Of a stretch of DNA of 64,000 bases, positions 1 through 13,200 are shown piece after piece. Origin of the DNA: Rotaria sordida (taxonomy: Eukaryota > Rotifera > Eurotatoria > Philodinida > Philodinidae); contig CAJNOL010000205.1 in NCBI GenBank assembly GCA_905250125.1, positions 8,542 to 72,541 of the forward strand, given 5' to 3'. Numbering within the stretch: position 1 is the first letter of the stretch; each line of letters starts with the position of its first letter. Under the pieces are notes generated by a model. That model worked only from the letters and a program-made list of their open reading frames with translations. It was not told the DNA's origin and made no database searches. Made by a program: the position numbers and the translations under genes.

Positions 1-460
1 TTTTTTTTTAATCTTTACGATCTAACCATAAAAATTAAAGGATTGTGATCTTCGGCATTTTTGACAAGTACGTCAGAAAAACATAATATTTTGGATTCAT
101 AAGTTTTACGATATGATCTCTCATTTCAGTTAAAAAAATTAATAAAAAAAATCTATCGATAGGCGACTTGGGTAATAGTCTGGTGGATGCTGTCTTAAAA
201 TTCAGATATTTAAGCCTTTTTTAATTAAAAGATTAAAAAAGGTAGATATTATAGAATTGAAATGTCTTCTAAAATTTTAATTTCAATCTTCATTCATGTT
301 TTTTTTTCTGGTGGAATTGAAATAAAACATAAAATAACGGGAACAAAAGCATACATTAAATATATAAATATATGCAATAGAAATAAAAATATCACTAAAG
401 ACAAAAAAAAAAAACAAAATATCATCTATATGGATTATAAATTGATGAAGACTTTGGTAT

Positions 461-1399
461 TCAACTCGCATGAGCTCTATGTTTTAATGTCAAAACTACA
501 GCAGATATTATAATAATTATTATTATTATGAATGCTACTAGAACAGTACTAAAACCGATTATACAACGTTTTCGTCTTCGATGAATATATGATAGTGACA
601 TTGGTTGAATTTTATTGAAATCCTATAAAAAAAATTATGACTATTTTCTTTTCAGATAAAAAAATGATATAGCTAACTTGTTGTTTAACAGTTATTTCAA
701 GTTTGTCAGCTCGAGCAAGTAAATTATCAAGTGCAGCATCATCATGAGCGACGTGCTCATTAACAGCTTCTATTAAAGTATCTGATTGAGATAATTCATC
801 AATATCATTTTGTTTATCAGATTGTTGATTATTTGTTACGAATTGTTTTGATGTTATATCACCCTAAATAAATTAAAAATAATAAATTATTTATGCAAAT
901 AAAGTGGTAGTCATTTACAGAAATGATTGATTGAACTGAATTATTTATCAACTGATTTGATAATGAAGAATCCATAACTTCATTTGATGTTGATTCACAT
1001 GATGCTTTAGAAAGAAATAATAAACGTTTATTTTTAGTACTTTTTCTTTTCCATCGTTCCTTGAAAAAGATAAATCTATTTTTTGTTGTGTTATGATTTA
1101 TTTAAACATACTGTTCCATTTCGATTAGATGTTTTTAAAGATCTTTTTTGATATCTAGTTTTTATATGATTTTCTGTATTAATTATTTGTTCATTATTTA
1201 TGTGTAAATTATCCTCATCATCACTTTCGTCTTTGTTTTTTTTTGTTATATGAAATATTCGATAAGAACCATCTTGTCGAAATGATGGTTTTTTTCGTAA
1301 AATATTTGGTTTGTTCTACAAAAGATAAAACATATTTTGAATATTTTAATGTATGGAGAATATGCTTACTTCACTATTTGTATCCATTAATGTATTCAT
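461..1399 (-). CDS. Tail-anchored coiled-coil membrane protein, possibly SNARE-like
   Basis: I assemble five exons (1399-1370, 1315-1112, 1059-919, 863-678, 622-461) separated by 52-55 bp GT-AG introns, all phase 0, giving about 240 residues. The first half is basic and serine-rich with an acidic patch (DESDDED). The fourth exon holds a short amphipathic helix with hydrophobic residues at heptad spacing, ending LLARADKLE. The last exon carries RRRKR followed by a run rich in isoleucine and valine (about 22 residues) and a short polar tail, so it should be a C-terminal anchor. The LxxRADxLE stretch resembles the end of a synaptobrevin SNARE motif, but the arginine of the zero layer is absent, so SNARE identity is only a suggestion. 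The gene model is firm; the function is not recognised. Confidence 0.6.
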
Positions 1400-4300
1400 G
1401 TCGTATTATTCACATACGATTCATGCAATAGTTGTGTTTTGATGGGTTGTGCATCAAAAAATTTCTGCCAGTGAAGAACGAACGATTTATATGAAAAAAA
1501 CAACTATTTCTTTTCTTCTGCTTTAAATGCTGTCTCAGCTACAACATTCTCCTTCTCTCTATTACTCTTACTCATATAGTAATCATCAACGTGCATAAAA
1601 TGAAAGGAAATGCGAGAACAAGAGACACTCCTATGAAAACGATAATGATGGCTGTTGTTATTCTTTCCGATTGAATATTTTTCGATGATTAATCTTATGT
1701 CACGCATTGCTCAGCAAAAATTGTAACGGTGTTGTCGACAAACATGGTGAAGAATGAGAAAATGAAGGTAGAAAGAAAAAGAAAAAGAAAAAGAAAAAGA
1801 AAAAGAAAAAGAACAAAAGGACATTGAAAATAAAATAACAGGTATTCATGACTGAATGATGAAATGGTAGTGATAAGGTATCTATCTGTAATTAGACAAT
1901 TATAGGTGAGGATTTCAATTACTTGATGTCAAAGTATCGTGCACTTTATCTTTTTTTTATTATCACATGATAAAAGAAAGACAAAGTCGATAAACGTCAT
2001 AGATTTTTTAATATTAATGTAGAACAAAATGTCTCATTAGATTTTTTTTTTTACAATTTCATATATAAAAGAAAGTTTTGATGGACGTTTACATGACAGA
2101 CAGAAAAAAAAATATATTAATACACGTTCATCATATGAAAGAAGGTCTATACAGAAATAATCTCTTTGGAAAAACCTTGATCAAAGAAGAAAATTTTTTA
2201 TTGATAGTTGTTTTTCAGTTGGGTCTATTTTTATTCTTTTTATCTAAACAATACACAGGTCTTTTTCCGAAAAATTCATTCAACGCTTACTATGTCTCAA
2301 ATGAATAGAAGTTTATAATTAATTTTAAAAATAGTCCGAAAGAAATGTATTTGTTGAATACATTACTTTTCAAATAAATAACATATTACATGGGTAAAAA
2401 ATAATATTTTCGTTTAATTTAATCTTTCTTATAAAAATCCTCTTTGTCATAAAAAAACCCCGATTATGAATTCATATAAGGGAAAGCAACAAAAGACTAG
2501 TGTATATAATCTATGAAAACGTCATTCTTCAATAATAAAAAGGATCGGAAATTTATAAGTAATCAATGAATGTCAATCTTCATAAAAAATGTATCCGTTT
2601 TTATCTTATAATTATTCTTTGATGAGTTAATTTAACTCATTAATCTTATGATGCAGCGACTGTAGTTAAATTAATCAATGATAGATACAAAAAAATTCTA
2701 TGAACATATAAAGAACATGCTTACACGGTTTCTACTACAAACGATTAAAAATTCTGCCTGTCTTAGAGGACAAACCAAACGTTGATTCTGCTGAAGTATC
2801 TATAACCAATTATTTGTTCACACTTCACACATTGTTTATATGTACTCAACGTCAAGGTGTGCGGGGGTCAAAATTCATTCAAAAGACTAAAGTCGAATGT
2901 CTTTTGGTTTCTAGGAAATTATTTTATGAATCCTATTAATTTAAACAAAACAGCATCACACATTTGTTGGCTAAATAAATCGAACAACAAGGTATATTTT
3001 GTTTATTTAGATTTTATTTCAAAATTGTTCTCAGTAAAAACCTTAAACATGCTACTTTTGGTAAGAAGAAAATAATTGATATAATACAGACATAAAAAAC
3101 AAATATACATAAAACAAAACCAATCACGATTATAAAAATCACATTAAAGTCAATAAAAAAAAATCGGAATTAATCCAAATCTCTAAAGTATGCACGTATC
3201 ATTCATCAAACAATTGTATCTAATTATAATCCAAATGCACGCTCGATCCCTTCAGATTTATACAGTAAATTATTGTATTTTTTGAAAATTATTTATAATC
3301 TTTTCTCTTCAGAGGCACACTCAGGATGTTGAAATTAGAAGTTCTATAGAATTTCACATAATCACGGAACTTAACGCCCACTAGGAGTATTCAGATGACA
3401 AGATTCAAGTAAATCTAGTAATTCCACCTCACTGTCTTAGAAAGGGATGTCTGCATTCTCAGTGCTCGGATTATGTTGAAAATTAATGGGTTCGAGCATA
3501 CCAAGAAAATCTAACAATCGAATGGTGTGCATTCTTGTTCTTCTTTTGATAGATATGCTCCAATTCCTTCGGTTTATGATTTCGCTAAGTTACAAGTCTA
3601 CTTGGAATTCTATACAATTGTCTTGATTTTTCAATTCCTAAATGATGGATACTGTTGAAAGAAAATATGATCAAGAACAATGAAAATGATTTTTTTGTGA
3701 TCATTCATTAATTTTCATTTTAGTTTTGTCTTCTTCTTTTATTAATATTATATGTTTATTTCTTTCATTATTAGATGGTTTGAGAAAATTTTAAGAGTAT
3801 GCATAAAAGAAGTGGATTTCATATGATAACTGTGTATTTGCCTTAACAATATTTATAATTTTATGTTTAATGCTAATTCAAGTTTAAATGATCATTTTTC
3901 AAAACTAAATTACATTATTTTATAATAGTATTGTTTATTTTGCTGATGAAATGTTAAAATATTGTTGTCCTGAAATGGTAATCATTGAAAGGACTTAATG
4001 GTTTTGTTTTTGCGAAGGTCGATTATTTTTATCAGGGGCAAACTCTAAAAATTGATCTAACGAAAGAAGAGTTTTTGAAAAATGTTGGAAATCATCAACA
4101 ACGATAAAATACAAAGTTTTTCGAGATTAGGAGACGCCTCCCTTCTCTCGTTGGAATATTCCTGTTCATACAACTGTACTAACCAGAATCGAATTTAAGA
4201 GTGCAAAACACACCTTCACTTTTTCTTTAGTTTGCTTAATTTTAGTACCTTATATACTGATATTTTTTGGAAAGAGTATAAAAACAAACTTGTATTTATT

Positions 4301-4648
4301 GTTTTTATTTTTAAGTCTTAGACGTTTTCTGATGTTAGTCAACTGATGAATAGATAAGAAGAATATAAAATACCAATAATCTTTTTGACATCAAATATTT
4401 CCCATCATCTATTATGCATAATAGAATATTTTAATGAATTCTGTTATATGTTAAAATTTAAAAAGATGTTTTTGATTATACTTGTACTTTATTTGCGATA
4501 CTTTGGAGTGCTTACAAATGTGGTGGAATACAAAAAAAGGAAAACAGGAAAAAGAGAAGAACAGAGATCAATAAGAAAGAGAGGAAAACACGATAGCATA
4601 ATATTAATCATACTATCATCAAAACATCATTGTAAAGTATAGACAACA
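1400..4648. other. Intergenic, no supported gene
   Basis: Short ORFs occur here on both strands but none shows splice-compatible continuation, a recognisable motif or the codon style of the neighbouring genes. A slightly less AT-rich stretch near 3300-3620 may be an old repeat, but I cannot name it. Confidence 0.5.
1771..1812 (+). repeat. (GAAAAA)n microsatellite
   Basis: Direct reading shows about seven tandem units of a purine hexamer. No coding role is apparent. Confidence 0.85.
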
Positions 4649-5134
4649 GGACTCCGCATGGGATGGAATAATCCCATCCCATCCTATTCCATGAGATGAA
4701 AAATATATGAGAAATATCCCATCGCAGCCCATGCAAGGCTTTAAAAGCATTCCATTCCATGGGACTACCTTGTTTTACAACAACCTTTTTTTTCTTCATT
4801 ACGAATAACCTAAGCATTTCGAAATAAATGTCTTTCTCACCGAAGTGTGAACTTGGTTATGAAAAAATTATGAAATATAAGATGAAATGAGGTAAAATTT
4901 GGTAGTAGTAATGGAAACAATAAATGTGTTCAGAATTTTTTTGATATTTGACAAGCGTGGAGTTCCATGGGATGGATGTGATGGGATGGAAAATTTTCCG
5001 TGTCACCTCATTCTACATGGGATGAAACATTTCAGGGTACTCTCACCTCACATAGAACAAAATTTTCGAAGTTAATCCCATTCCACATGAGAAAGTTCAC
5101 GATAGCTCATCCCATTTCATCCCACGTGGAGTCT
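4649..5134. mobile_element. Foldback/MITE-like element built on GGGATGG words
   Basis: The left end reads GGACTCCGCATGGGATGG and the right end, on the opposite strand, AAGACTCCACGTGGGATG, so the ends form imperfect terminal inverted repeats. The body is filled with GGGATGG(A) words and their complement in both orientations. It has no coding capacity. I could not identify a clean target-site duplication, so the superfamily is unassigned. Confidence 0.5.
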
Positions 5135-5815
5135 TGATACGCAAATCATGACTAAGCACTGAGTGTTCGTCTTGAGGCTATAAAAGGAGAAGGGAAATAT
5201 GGGCAAGAAACTTTAAAGGAAAGAAGGTGAAAGTGTATGCCATAAGTTGTTGCCATCATTAATTTATTTATTCTCAGAAAACTTTAACCGTATTCCTAAC
5301 AAAGATCTATGTTTCTTTTTCAGTTCTTTCATTGGTATGTTCTGACAATAATGTCCTAGTCCATCATTATTTCTTTTTTAAAATTCGCTCTAGAGCCCAA
5401 TATCGTTGAAAAAGAGACAGATTTTTTAAAGTCTTTTTCTTACATATTGTTTTAACATAATAATCTAGATCTTTTTTGTCGATGAAGGAATACAGCTCCC
5501 GAGCTACTAGTCATGAACCTCGGTGAACTAATCTCAAAGCTACTCTAAATTTTTGCTGAATTGGTTCTTGTTGAGTATGCGGGAGGCTTTTCCATCTTGC
5601 TACATTATACAGACAAAGTTTTAAGAGGCTCGCAAACATTGAGAAATTAATACCTTTAAGATGTATGTAAAAATGTTCCCAATCAGGCAATATTATAGTC
5701 AGACGCATAGAATATCATTCTCTTAAACAAGTTGACATTTTAGACCCATCATCTTTTCAAAAAATTCACAGTTTCTTAGCTGTTCTTTATCTTTTTCTAT
5801 TTCATTTACTACTGT
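5135..5815. other. Intergenic, no supported gene
   Basis: A 65-codon minus-strand ORF (5708-5511) is present but has no recognised motif or splice context. It may belong to the decayed element that follows. Confidence 0.4.
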
Positions 5816-7818
5816 TCATGAATAAAAAGCACTTGCATTGACATCAGCACTAATTTTCCCCTCTATTGTTCGATCAGAGCCTTCCATTAAAGTTGATGTA
5901 TCATTTAAGGGTGATATCGATGGTAGCTGGTTGTTGTTAGTAGTTGATGTCGATGGATCAATGGTATTTAGTTGTTGTGTGCTACAACCAGTGTTAAACT
6001 TCATACGCACATATTGTGCATGAATATAGAAAGATGTTTCAAGTTCATGTAGAGCAGTTAAGACTTGTTTTTGTTTTTTTGTTTCAAGATTTGAATCTAG
6101 ACTCATGTCAACCAATGGAAGTAATACGTTATTTAATATTTTTGTTATAGTTGAATCAATTGTACGTAAACTAACTCGATGTAATTATATATTACGTGAG
6201 TTCATGTTGATTTTCTCATTCAATTTTTCAAAATTATTTCTGCCATTGAGAACATTTCCGTCTTCGATTCTTGGTGCATTGTTCCTAGCATCGAAGTCGT
6301 TATGTTGATGGCGACGGTGGTGTTGTTTATCGTTGATTGAGAGTTAGTGCGTGATCATATTTTATTATGTGTCATTATAATATTGTTGTTGTTGCTCGGT
6401 AACGGACGTTAATCAATATAATGAGATGTTGCTGGAGGAAGTGCTGGATGATTCTTCGATTGATTGCACCGTCATTAAGTGCTTGTTCGATTTCATAATT
6501 AAGTTTTTGTCAGTACTTTTGGATGTAATTGTAGCTATGATCGAGTGAATGATGACTAAGAAGACATTGAAAACATACTGGTTTACTGGAGGAATTGTTC
6601 ATGTGATCATGATCAAAGACTTTAAGACAGATTTGACATTTATGTTTTTTCGATAGATATGATGCACGTGTATGTCTAACTCGGCAACAATTCATGCAGA
6701 AGGTTAATTTTTTGCAAGTAAACATCTTGTGATCATATGAAGACCGTTTCCAATACATAATCGACCAAGTTTTAAAGTACCTTTATATTCAGTTATATCG
6801 GAGACTGTAAATTTATAATCATTTGTAGGAAGATTAAACGAATGTGGAATTTGCTTAAACTTGTCGGTAAAACTAATGGAGAATTTAATTTAATTTCATA
6901 TGATTGGAATTGAGAGTAGCTGTGGAACATAAAGTACTACGAATGTAAAGCATTCTGAGACAAATTTTAGTTGTATCATCGTATTTTTATTTCGATTAAT
7001 TGACATTGGCCATTTGTCTGTTTGGATGAGTTTCGAGTAATCTTCCATATTAATATTAACAACTAATTTTAATCTATGACCTGTCAATGAAACAATAGAA
7101 AAATCATTAACAATAATCTAATGCTTATTAAAATGGTCCTGGATTAGATCACAGGTAATAATTGCCGATGGCAGCTTGTGTGAAGCAATATGGTTGCCGA
7201 ATTCGATCACAAAACATATAAATTTGCCTTTTATTGCTATTGTCGTAGATATTCGATCATTTGAAGTCATAACTTTTAAACTCTTACATTGAAATGATGT
7301 ATTCACATGTGATGAATACCTCTTTAGTTATTGCTGATGGCTTATTTTTTCATGTTCTTCCTGTTTAACCTTTTTACTTTGTTCATTAGTTTTATCTAAT
7401 TGTTCGCTATTCCTTTTCGAGCTAGATAATGACTTTTTCTATAGATAGTAGTAGTTACCAGGTATTACTAATGTATTTCCATAGGTAGAATTTATATTGT
7501 TATAGATGGATGATGCATCATAATTAATGGAAGAGCTTTACTGTAAAAATGTTTGTATACTTTCTTTTGATTAAGAAGATGTTCTTATTGAACTAGAACA
7601 GAAAATTTATCATTAATTTTAAGAGTTCTCATCTGTTGTGTATTGTTCGATGGAATTTTTGGTGTTTCTTCAATCAATGTCAACAATTGCTGGTGCATGT
7701 CAGTTATGTTTTGGTTAGCATCCTCGTCTATTAACGTATATCTATCATTGTGTCCATTTTGGTTTTTGTTGAATCCATTATATCTCTTTTGTTTTTGAGA
7801 GTTCATGTTGGAACTCAC
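5816..7818 (-). pseudogene. Decayed zinc-finger ORF, retroelement ORF1/gag-like
   Basis: Five minus-strand ORF pieces lie in consistent order from 7818 to 5816, interrupted by stops and frame changes that do not look like introns. The first is polar and Asn/Gln-rich (starts MSSNMNSQKQK). The middle pieces are globular. The piece at 6758-6510 carries three CxxC-type motifs followed by histidines (CMNCCRVRH, CQICLKVFDHDH, CFQCLLSHH), suggesting tandem zinc knuckles. The last piece is Ser/Thr-rich. This order (disordered N-terminus, globular core, zinc knuckles) is typical of retroelement gag or LINE ORF1 proteins. No reverse transcriptase is seen nearby. It could alternatively be a dead member of a host zinc-finger family. 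Confidence 0.45.
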
Positions 7819-7845
7819 TTGTTGAAGAAAATCAAACGCGACAAA

Positions 7846-7895
7846 GCATAGGGTATGAGTGTGGGTGTGAGAAGGTCTACACCCGCACCCTATGC
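7846..7895. repeat. GTGGGTGTGAG hairpin, copy 1 of a dispersed family
   Basis: The sequence GCATAGGGT...TGGGTGTGAGA pairs with TCTACACCCGCACCCTATGC, forming a hairpin of about 20 bp with one asymmetric bulge. Related sequences occur near 22283 and 45663. The TGTGGG core matches the telomeric unit reported for bdelloid rotifers, but there is no tandem array. Confidence 0.6.
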
Positions 7896-10219
7896 AATTA
7901 TATATATCAACGTGTCACTCGGTGGAAGATAGGAGAGAAATAATCACATCAACCAGATATTGCAACGTCCAACTTCTATGAATTAGAGGAGGAGCGGGAG
8001 AGAAGACAGATATGCATTGTGATATTCAAATGTGTTATAATGATACGCTACGGAGACAATACAGTAGTTTCACTAATTAATTCAAATTCTATTCAGAAGT
8101 CTCTCTGCAGACGGCTCCCCTCCCCACTTCTCCAATGTTAGTTTCATCTATATTCATCATTGAAAAGTCAAAAACATCAATTTTTGGAATTGCGAAGTTT
8201 TTGATCTCGGCAGGTGTTCTCAGTAATTTATATTTTTGAACACCTTGCCTGTCTTTCATAAACACAAACTATAATACGTCTGGTAGAGAAATAAACTTTC
8301 TATAAGATACGTCCATAAAATTTGTGGTACAGAAATTTTAAAACCATAATTTTCATCAAAAACTCCAAAACGTAGCATTTCCTAAAAGGATTTTTGAAAT
8401 TTTGTAATACGCGAAATATTATCTCCGAGATATTAAAAAAAATACACAACTTGTTCAGTTTTCTCTGCTCTTTCAAATGAGACGTTACTCAAAAACATTG
8501 ATCTCAAAATGGCTGAGAAAGAAGCGAAATACTACTTCCGTGATTTTTTAGAAAATTGACAATAGCTTTTTTTTGAAAATCTTATATCTGAATGAAAAAT
8601 CATATGTTTGGTTCAAAAGCTTTTGTCACAGAGGTTTCTCGATATGGACTGTCGAATAGATATAATTAGACTTGAATTTGAAATTTGACCATATTATATC
8701 TCTGTAGCACAATACTCGATTTCATCACGAACTCTCTCTTAGGAGAACTTCATCAGTGCATATCAATATATTTTTATCTATGTAATTGATTATTTATCAT
8801 CAACTGTAATGCATCAGTTCAGTTGATCAAGCAAAATGACGGCTAGCTTTTTACGCTGTTATCGTTTTAAATATTTTGAATCGTCAAAAAAATAAAAGAA
8901 CTTCACAAAAGTTTGCATTGTCGGAGAGCTCTATCTCAACAAATGAAATATTGTCTAAAAGATTGAAAAAGAGATTTCTCAGATGTGATCTTGAAATTTT
9001 ATTCTTGCGTTCGAAAGAATATTTTCTGATTTTCGATTCTTGAGATCATCACGACAGAAAATACGGTTTTCAATGCATACCTATAGAAAGTAAAAAGAAC
9101 GACAATGTTATTTAAAACGTGTTGACATATTTCAGCAAAGATCTTATATTAATATATGTCAGCATATCTTATTTACAGTTTTCCTGAAAACTCAATCACC
9201 TTATAATAATTAATCTTATGAGTAAACAACAAGTTTAAACAAAAAAAATGCGTCTTAATTATCACTTTATTGTTCATAAAATGGAATATAAATGAAAATT
9301 CATTAAAATTGAATGTTTCAAATTATTCTAGACATAAATAAAAATTGTATCAATAAGTTTTACTTTCAATAAACTCTAGAAAGCCTATTTATTTATAATG
9401 AACTTAATATAAATAAATAATTATTGTTTATTTTCCTTAAAGGCGTCTACAATAAAAAATAAATAATACACATGAAATAAGACTCTATTGAGATGTTAAA
9501 TGAGGAAACCGTTTAAAATAATGTTGAAATTTCAGTTTCATGTACTGAGCAATGTATTCATACATTCATTATCGACTACTGATGCCATCTATGATAAAAT
9601 CGACCACATTAATTTTGTCCAATAGTTTTCAAACTTATCTTGCAGAACAAAGATTGCAAAAAAATAAATAATTAGATTGGATGACAATCATCATTCACTT
9701 GTTTATTCCGTCGATTTATATTCAACGGTTAACTACTTTATAAGTCTTTTATTTTAGACATTTATTTGATTTTTCTAAACATATTATTTTTTCTTTCAAG
9801 AATAGTTTTTTTTCCTTCAAATACTTTTTTTTAAATAAATTGATATAATGAATTAATTCCTTTTTTTCTATCGTCATATGATGAAAATAAGCAAATTGAG
9901 TTCTCTTGTGTAATCTGCATGAAATCTTGATGGCTATCTGTGAAACTAACTAATAAGCCATTGTAAGGCCATGCAAATAGAAAAGGATTTGCTTTTTTTT
10001 TCCTTAATTATTTATTACTGCCTTTGCTGTAAGCTTTTGATGCAATGTGCAGATTCAAAATAAAAGCAAACATACTAAAATTAAATCAACAAAAGAAATT
10101 ATTTTCTAAAACAATGAAAATTCTTTAGTAACCTGATGACGATGAAAAAAAAAAGGAGAAATTTAAAAAATAATTTGAATTTAATTTTATTCTTTTTAGA
10201 TAGACTATTGCCGTTAATT
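7896..10219. other. Intergenic, no supported gene
   Basis: The left 1 kb includes a GC-richer patch near 8105-8130 (GACGGCTCCCCTCCCC) that resembles the terminal bases of the foldback element at 25106 on the opposite strand, so it may be an element fragment. The rest is AT-rich and has no convincing ORF. Confidence 0.4.
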
Positions 10220-13200
10220 ATGGTTAATAAAAATCATGGTGATAGTAAGACAAAAACACGTGGTTTAAAAAGATCTGTTTCGGTAAGGAAAACATCAATT
10301 TTATTTTATTTTCTAATCAATATTTTATATTTTTTAGCCTGATTCTTCATTGATTGGTGAACGAAAAGTTAAAACAGCTAAAATGCAAGTAAGAAATTGT
10401 TTTATTATAGTTATACTAAATAGATTAATTTCAAAAGCTCATGTGAAAATTCTTTTCTTCATATCTAAATTATCATCGATTCTTTGTTTCTTTTTCAATG
10501 CTACTTGTTTTCCATGTAAACTTATTACAATCTTTTTCTTATTAATTGCCCGTATGTATATAATTTTAAATTGAATTCTTTTCATCGTTGATTGATAGTA
10601 CAAAATTTTTAGACAGAAAAAACCGAGGTCAGGCAAAGCTTTTTTTTGCTTTTAAATTCTACTTATCGATTTTTTTTCAAAGTCACATTTTTCTCTTCTT
10701 ATTAGTAGAAACTCACCTGTTGTATGTATTAAGAGTCAGTTGTTCACGTCTATTTAATATGCATAGAATGCAAGAGATCATATCATTTTCTTTTTTTTTT
10801 TGCTTCACTTATCAGTGAACACCTGACGATGTTTCTTCAAAATGTCTCATCCTATATAAATACTCGATTTCTTTGAAAAAGAAAAGTATAATATAGACAG
10901 AATAAAGATACTATTCATGCTGCTGAAGGTGTTGCACAATCTACACAGGACCTTTTTTAATTGTATTATATTGCGAAAAACTAGGTCTTGTCTAGTTATG
11001 TGCATCATGTTCGCTGCTTTACACCTCGATGATTTTTTTTTTTATCTATATAGTATATTTTGTTTTTACTGTTTTCATTGAGTACAACATCGTAAAGAAT
11101 AATTTCCATTAACAAGTAGCTTTTCGTTTCTCTTTTTGTTTTCCAATCTTTTTGAGAAAAATAAAGGAAAGAAAAAAAGAATCAAGAACGAGCAAGAAAA
11201 GAAATGGCTAATTTGTATTCATGTCAGTTCATATTTGTACGCTCGGTCAAATGAATCAACGAAAACATGAGCGATTCAAAGTGGGAAAAGAAAAATTTTA
11301 TTGGTTTAAAATAATAAAAAAAAATATTTTATATTCTTTTACTTTTGTTTAGCTACAACGAAATGTTGGTGGTAATAAAGAAAATATTATTAAACAAATT
11401 CAATCTGGTAAGATATTAAATTAAAAGTTATTAATTTTTTGTTTTGTATATAAAATTATTTATTATTGCATGTCATTGATTACTTATTATTTAGATGATA
11501 TCAAGTAAAAGCGATATATTTTGAATAAATATGAAAAATATTTTTTAGTTTAATCTAAAAATATAATATTCAGTTGAATAAATTTCTGTATAAATTAAGA
11601 AAAATAATTTTAATACTTCATCAATCATATCGTAGCTTTAAAAAATAGTAATATTAAATAATAACAAACAAACAGATATAATATAAATAAAAATCTAATA
11701 CGAAGATACAACAATGTGTTGATAGGCTATCTGAGTTTATTTTACACGTTGTTGAATAACATGTGTAAAAGGTCATTCGATGTTTCATTGGTCACATTTC
11801 CGAGTTCACGTTTCGGTTTTTGAATTCTTTTTTTTTTTAAACTTTGTGTTTGATAAAATTTCATACTAGTTCAGTAGCATTAAAATAATGGCTGAAAACG
11901 TAGGAATTGACATAATTCAATATTATATGATTAACTAGAAAATGTGTCTCATAAAGTATGAAATAATTTATTAATAAATTTTATTCAAGAATATATCCAA
12001 AAAACCTCAGACGATCTATTAACACATTGTATCTTCGTTGTAAATTTTTATTTGTATTATAAACATTTATTTTTGTACTATTCATATATACATATCAACG
12101 TAAATTTGTTCTAAATATACACTCTGTGTAATATAAAAAATATGATTCGGAAGGATTTTCTCGTTAGTAGAATGTTATTGATATATACTTATAAAATCTA
12201 TTTAACTAGCAACTATTTCACTTCTAATATGCTATCAAACAGAAAGTTCAAGGATAAATAAAAAGATTTCTGATAGATTTAATTAGTCTATGACATTAAT
12301 AATGTTTTTATCTATTATTTTGAAACTAGAGACTAATGGAATATATCTATCAATAGAATATAATACATTTGAGTCTTAATTTTAAAGAGTCAACTGTTAT
12401 CTTCAATCAGACATCTTTCTTCATCATTATTGGTTTTATTTAACAATAAAATATATAAAGAAATTTATAGAAAAGATCCTATTCGAAATTGTTCTTAATG
12501 ATAATTGATTCATACATTTTCATATCGTGTTTCTTATGCTTAAAATTTGATTAAATAAATAAATAAAATTTAGAAATGGTATTGACTAAACATTCTTCAT
12601 TAATCATTGTCAATAAAGAAGATTCTGTTGATATACCATGGTATCAATCTCATCAATTATGGTCAAATATGATGATTAAAACACTTGATGAAACATATAA
12701 ATGTCGGTTAAATTTTCTTGATTCTCATCCATTTATTACAACTAAAATGCGAAGTGTTTTATTTGATTGGTTAATTGAAGTAAAAATTTTCGACAAAAGA
12801 ATTTAAATAAATCTTTTCTTTTCATTTTATTTTAAAAGGTTAGTGAAGTTTATCAACTTCATCGTGAAACTTATCATTTATCTATTGCTTATATTGATCA
12901 ATATTTATGTAATACAAATAATTTACCTAAAAATAAATTTCAATTACTTGGTATAACATCACTTTTTGTTGCAGCAAAAATTGAAGTAAGGAAGAAAAAA
13001 ACCTTCCCTAAAGTTTTTTTTTTTTTTTTATCTTAAATTAAAATTTTAAGGAAATTTATCCACCACGATTATCTGATTTTTCTTATATTACTGATAATAC
13101 TTGTTCGGAAGAAGATATTTTAGATATGGAATTAGATTTAATGAATGTAAGAAAAATATTTTTCTATTTTCTTTATTTTCAAATAAATTTAATTCATAAA

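Noticed and set aside
3480..3520. GGGTTCGAGCATACC resembling a tRNA T-loop
   Set aside because: No acceptor stem, D-arm or anticodon arm could be paired around it. No tRNA was found in the window.
7846..7895. Interpretation as an interstitial telomere array
   Set aside because: Only one or two TGTGGG-like units are present and the structure is a hairpin, not a tandem repeat.
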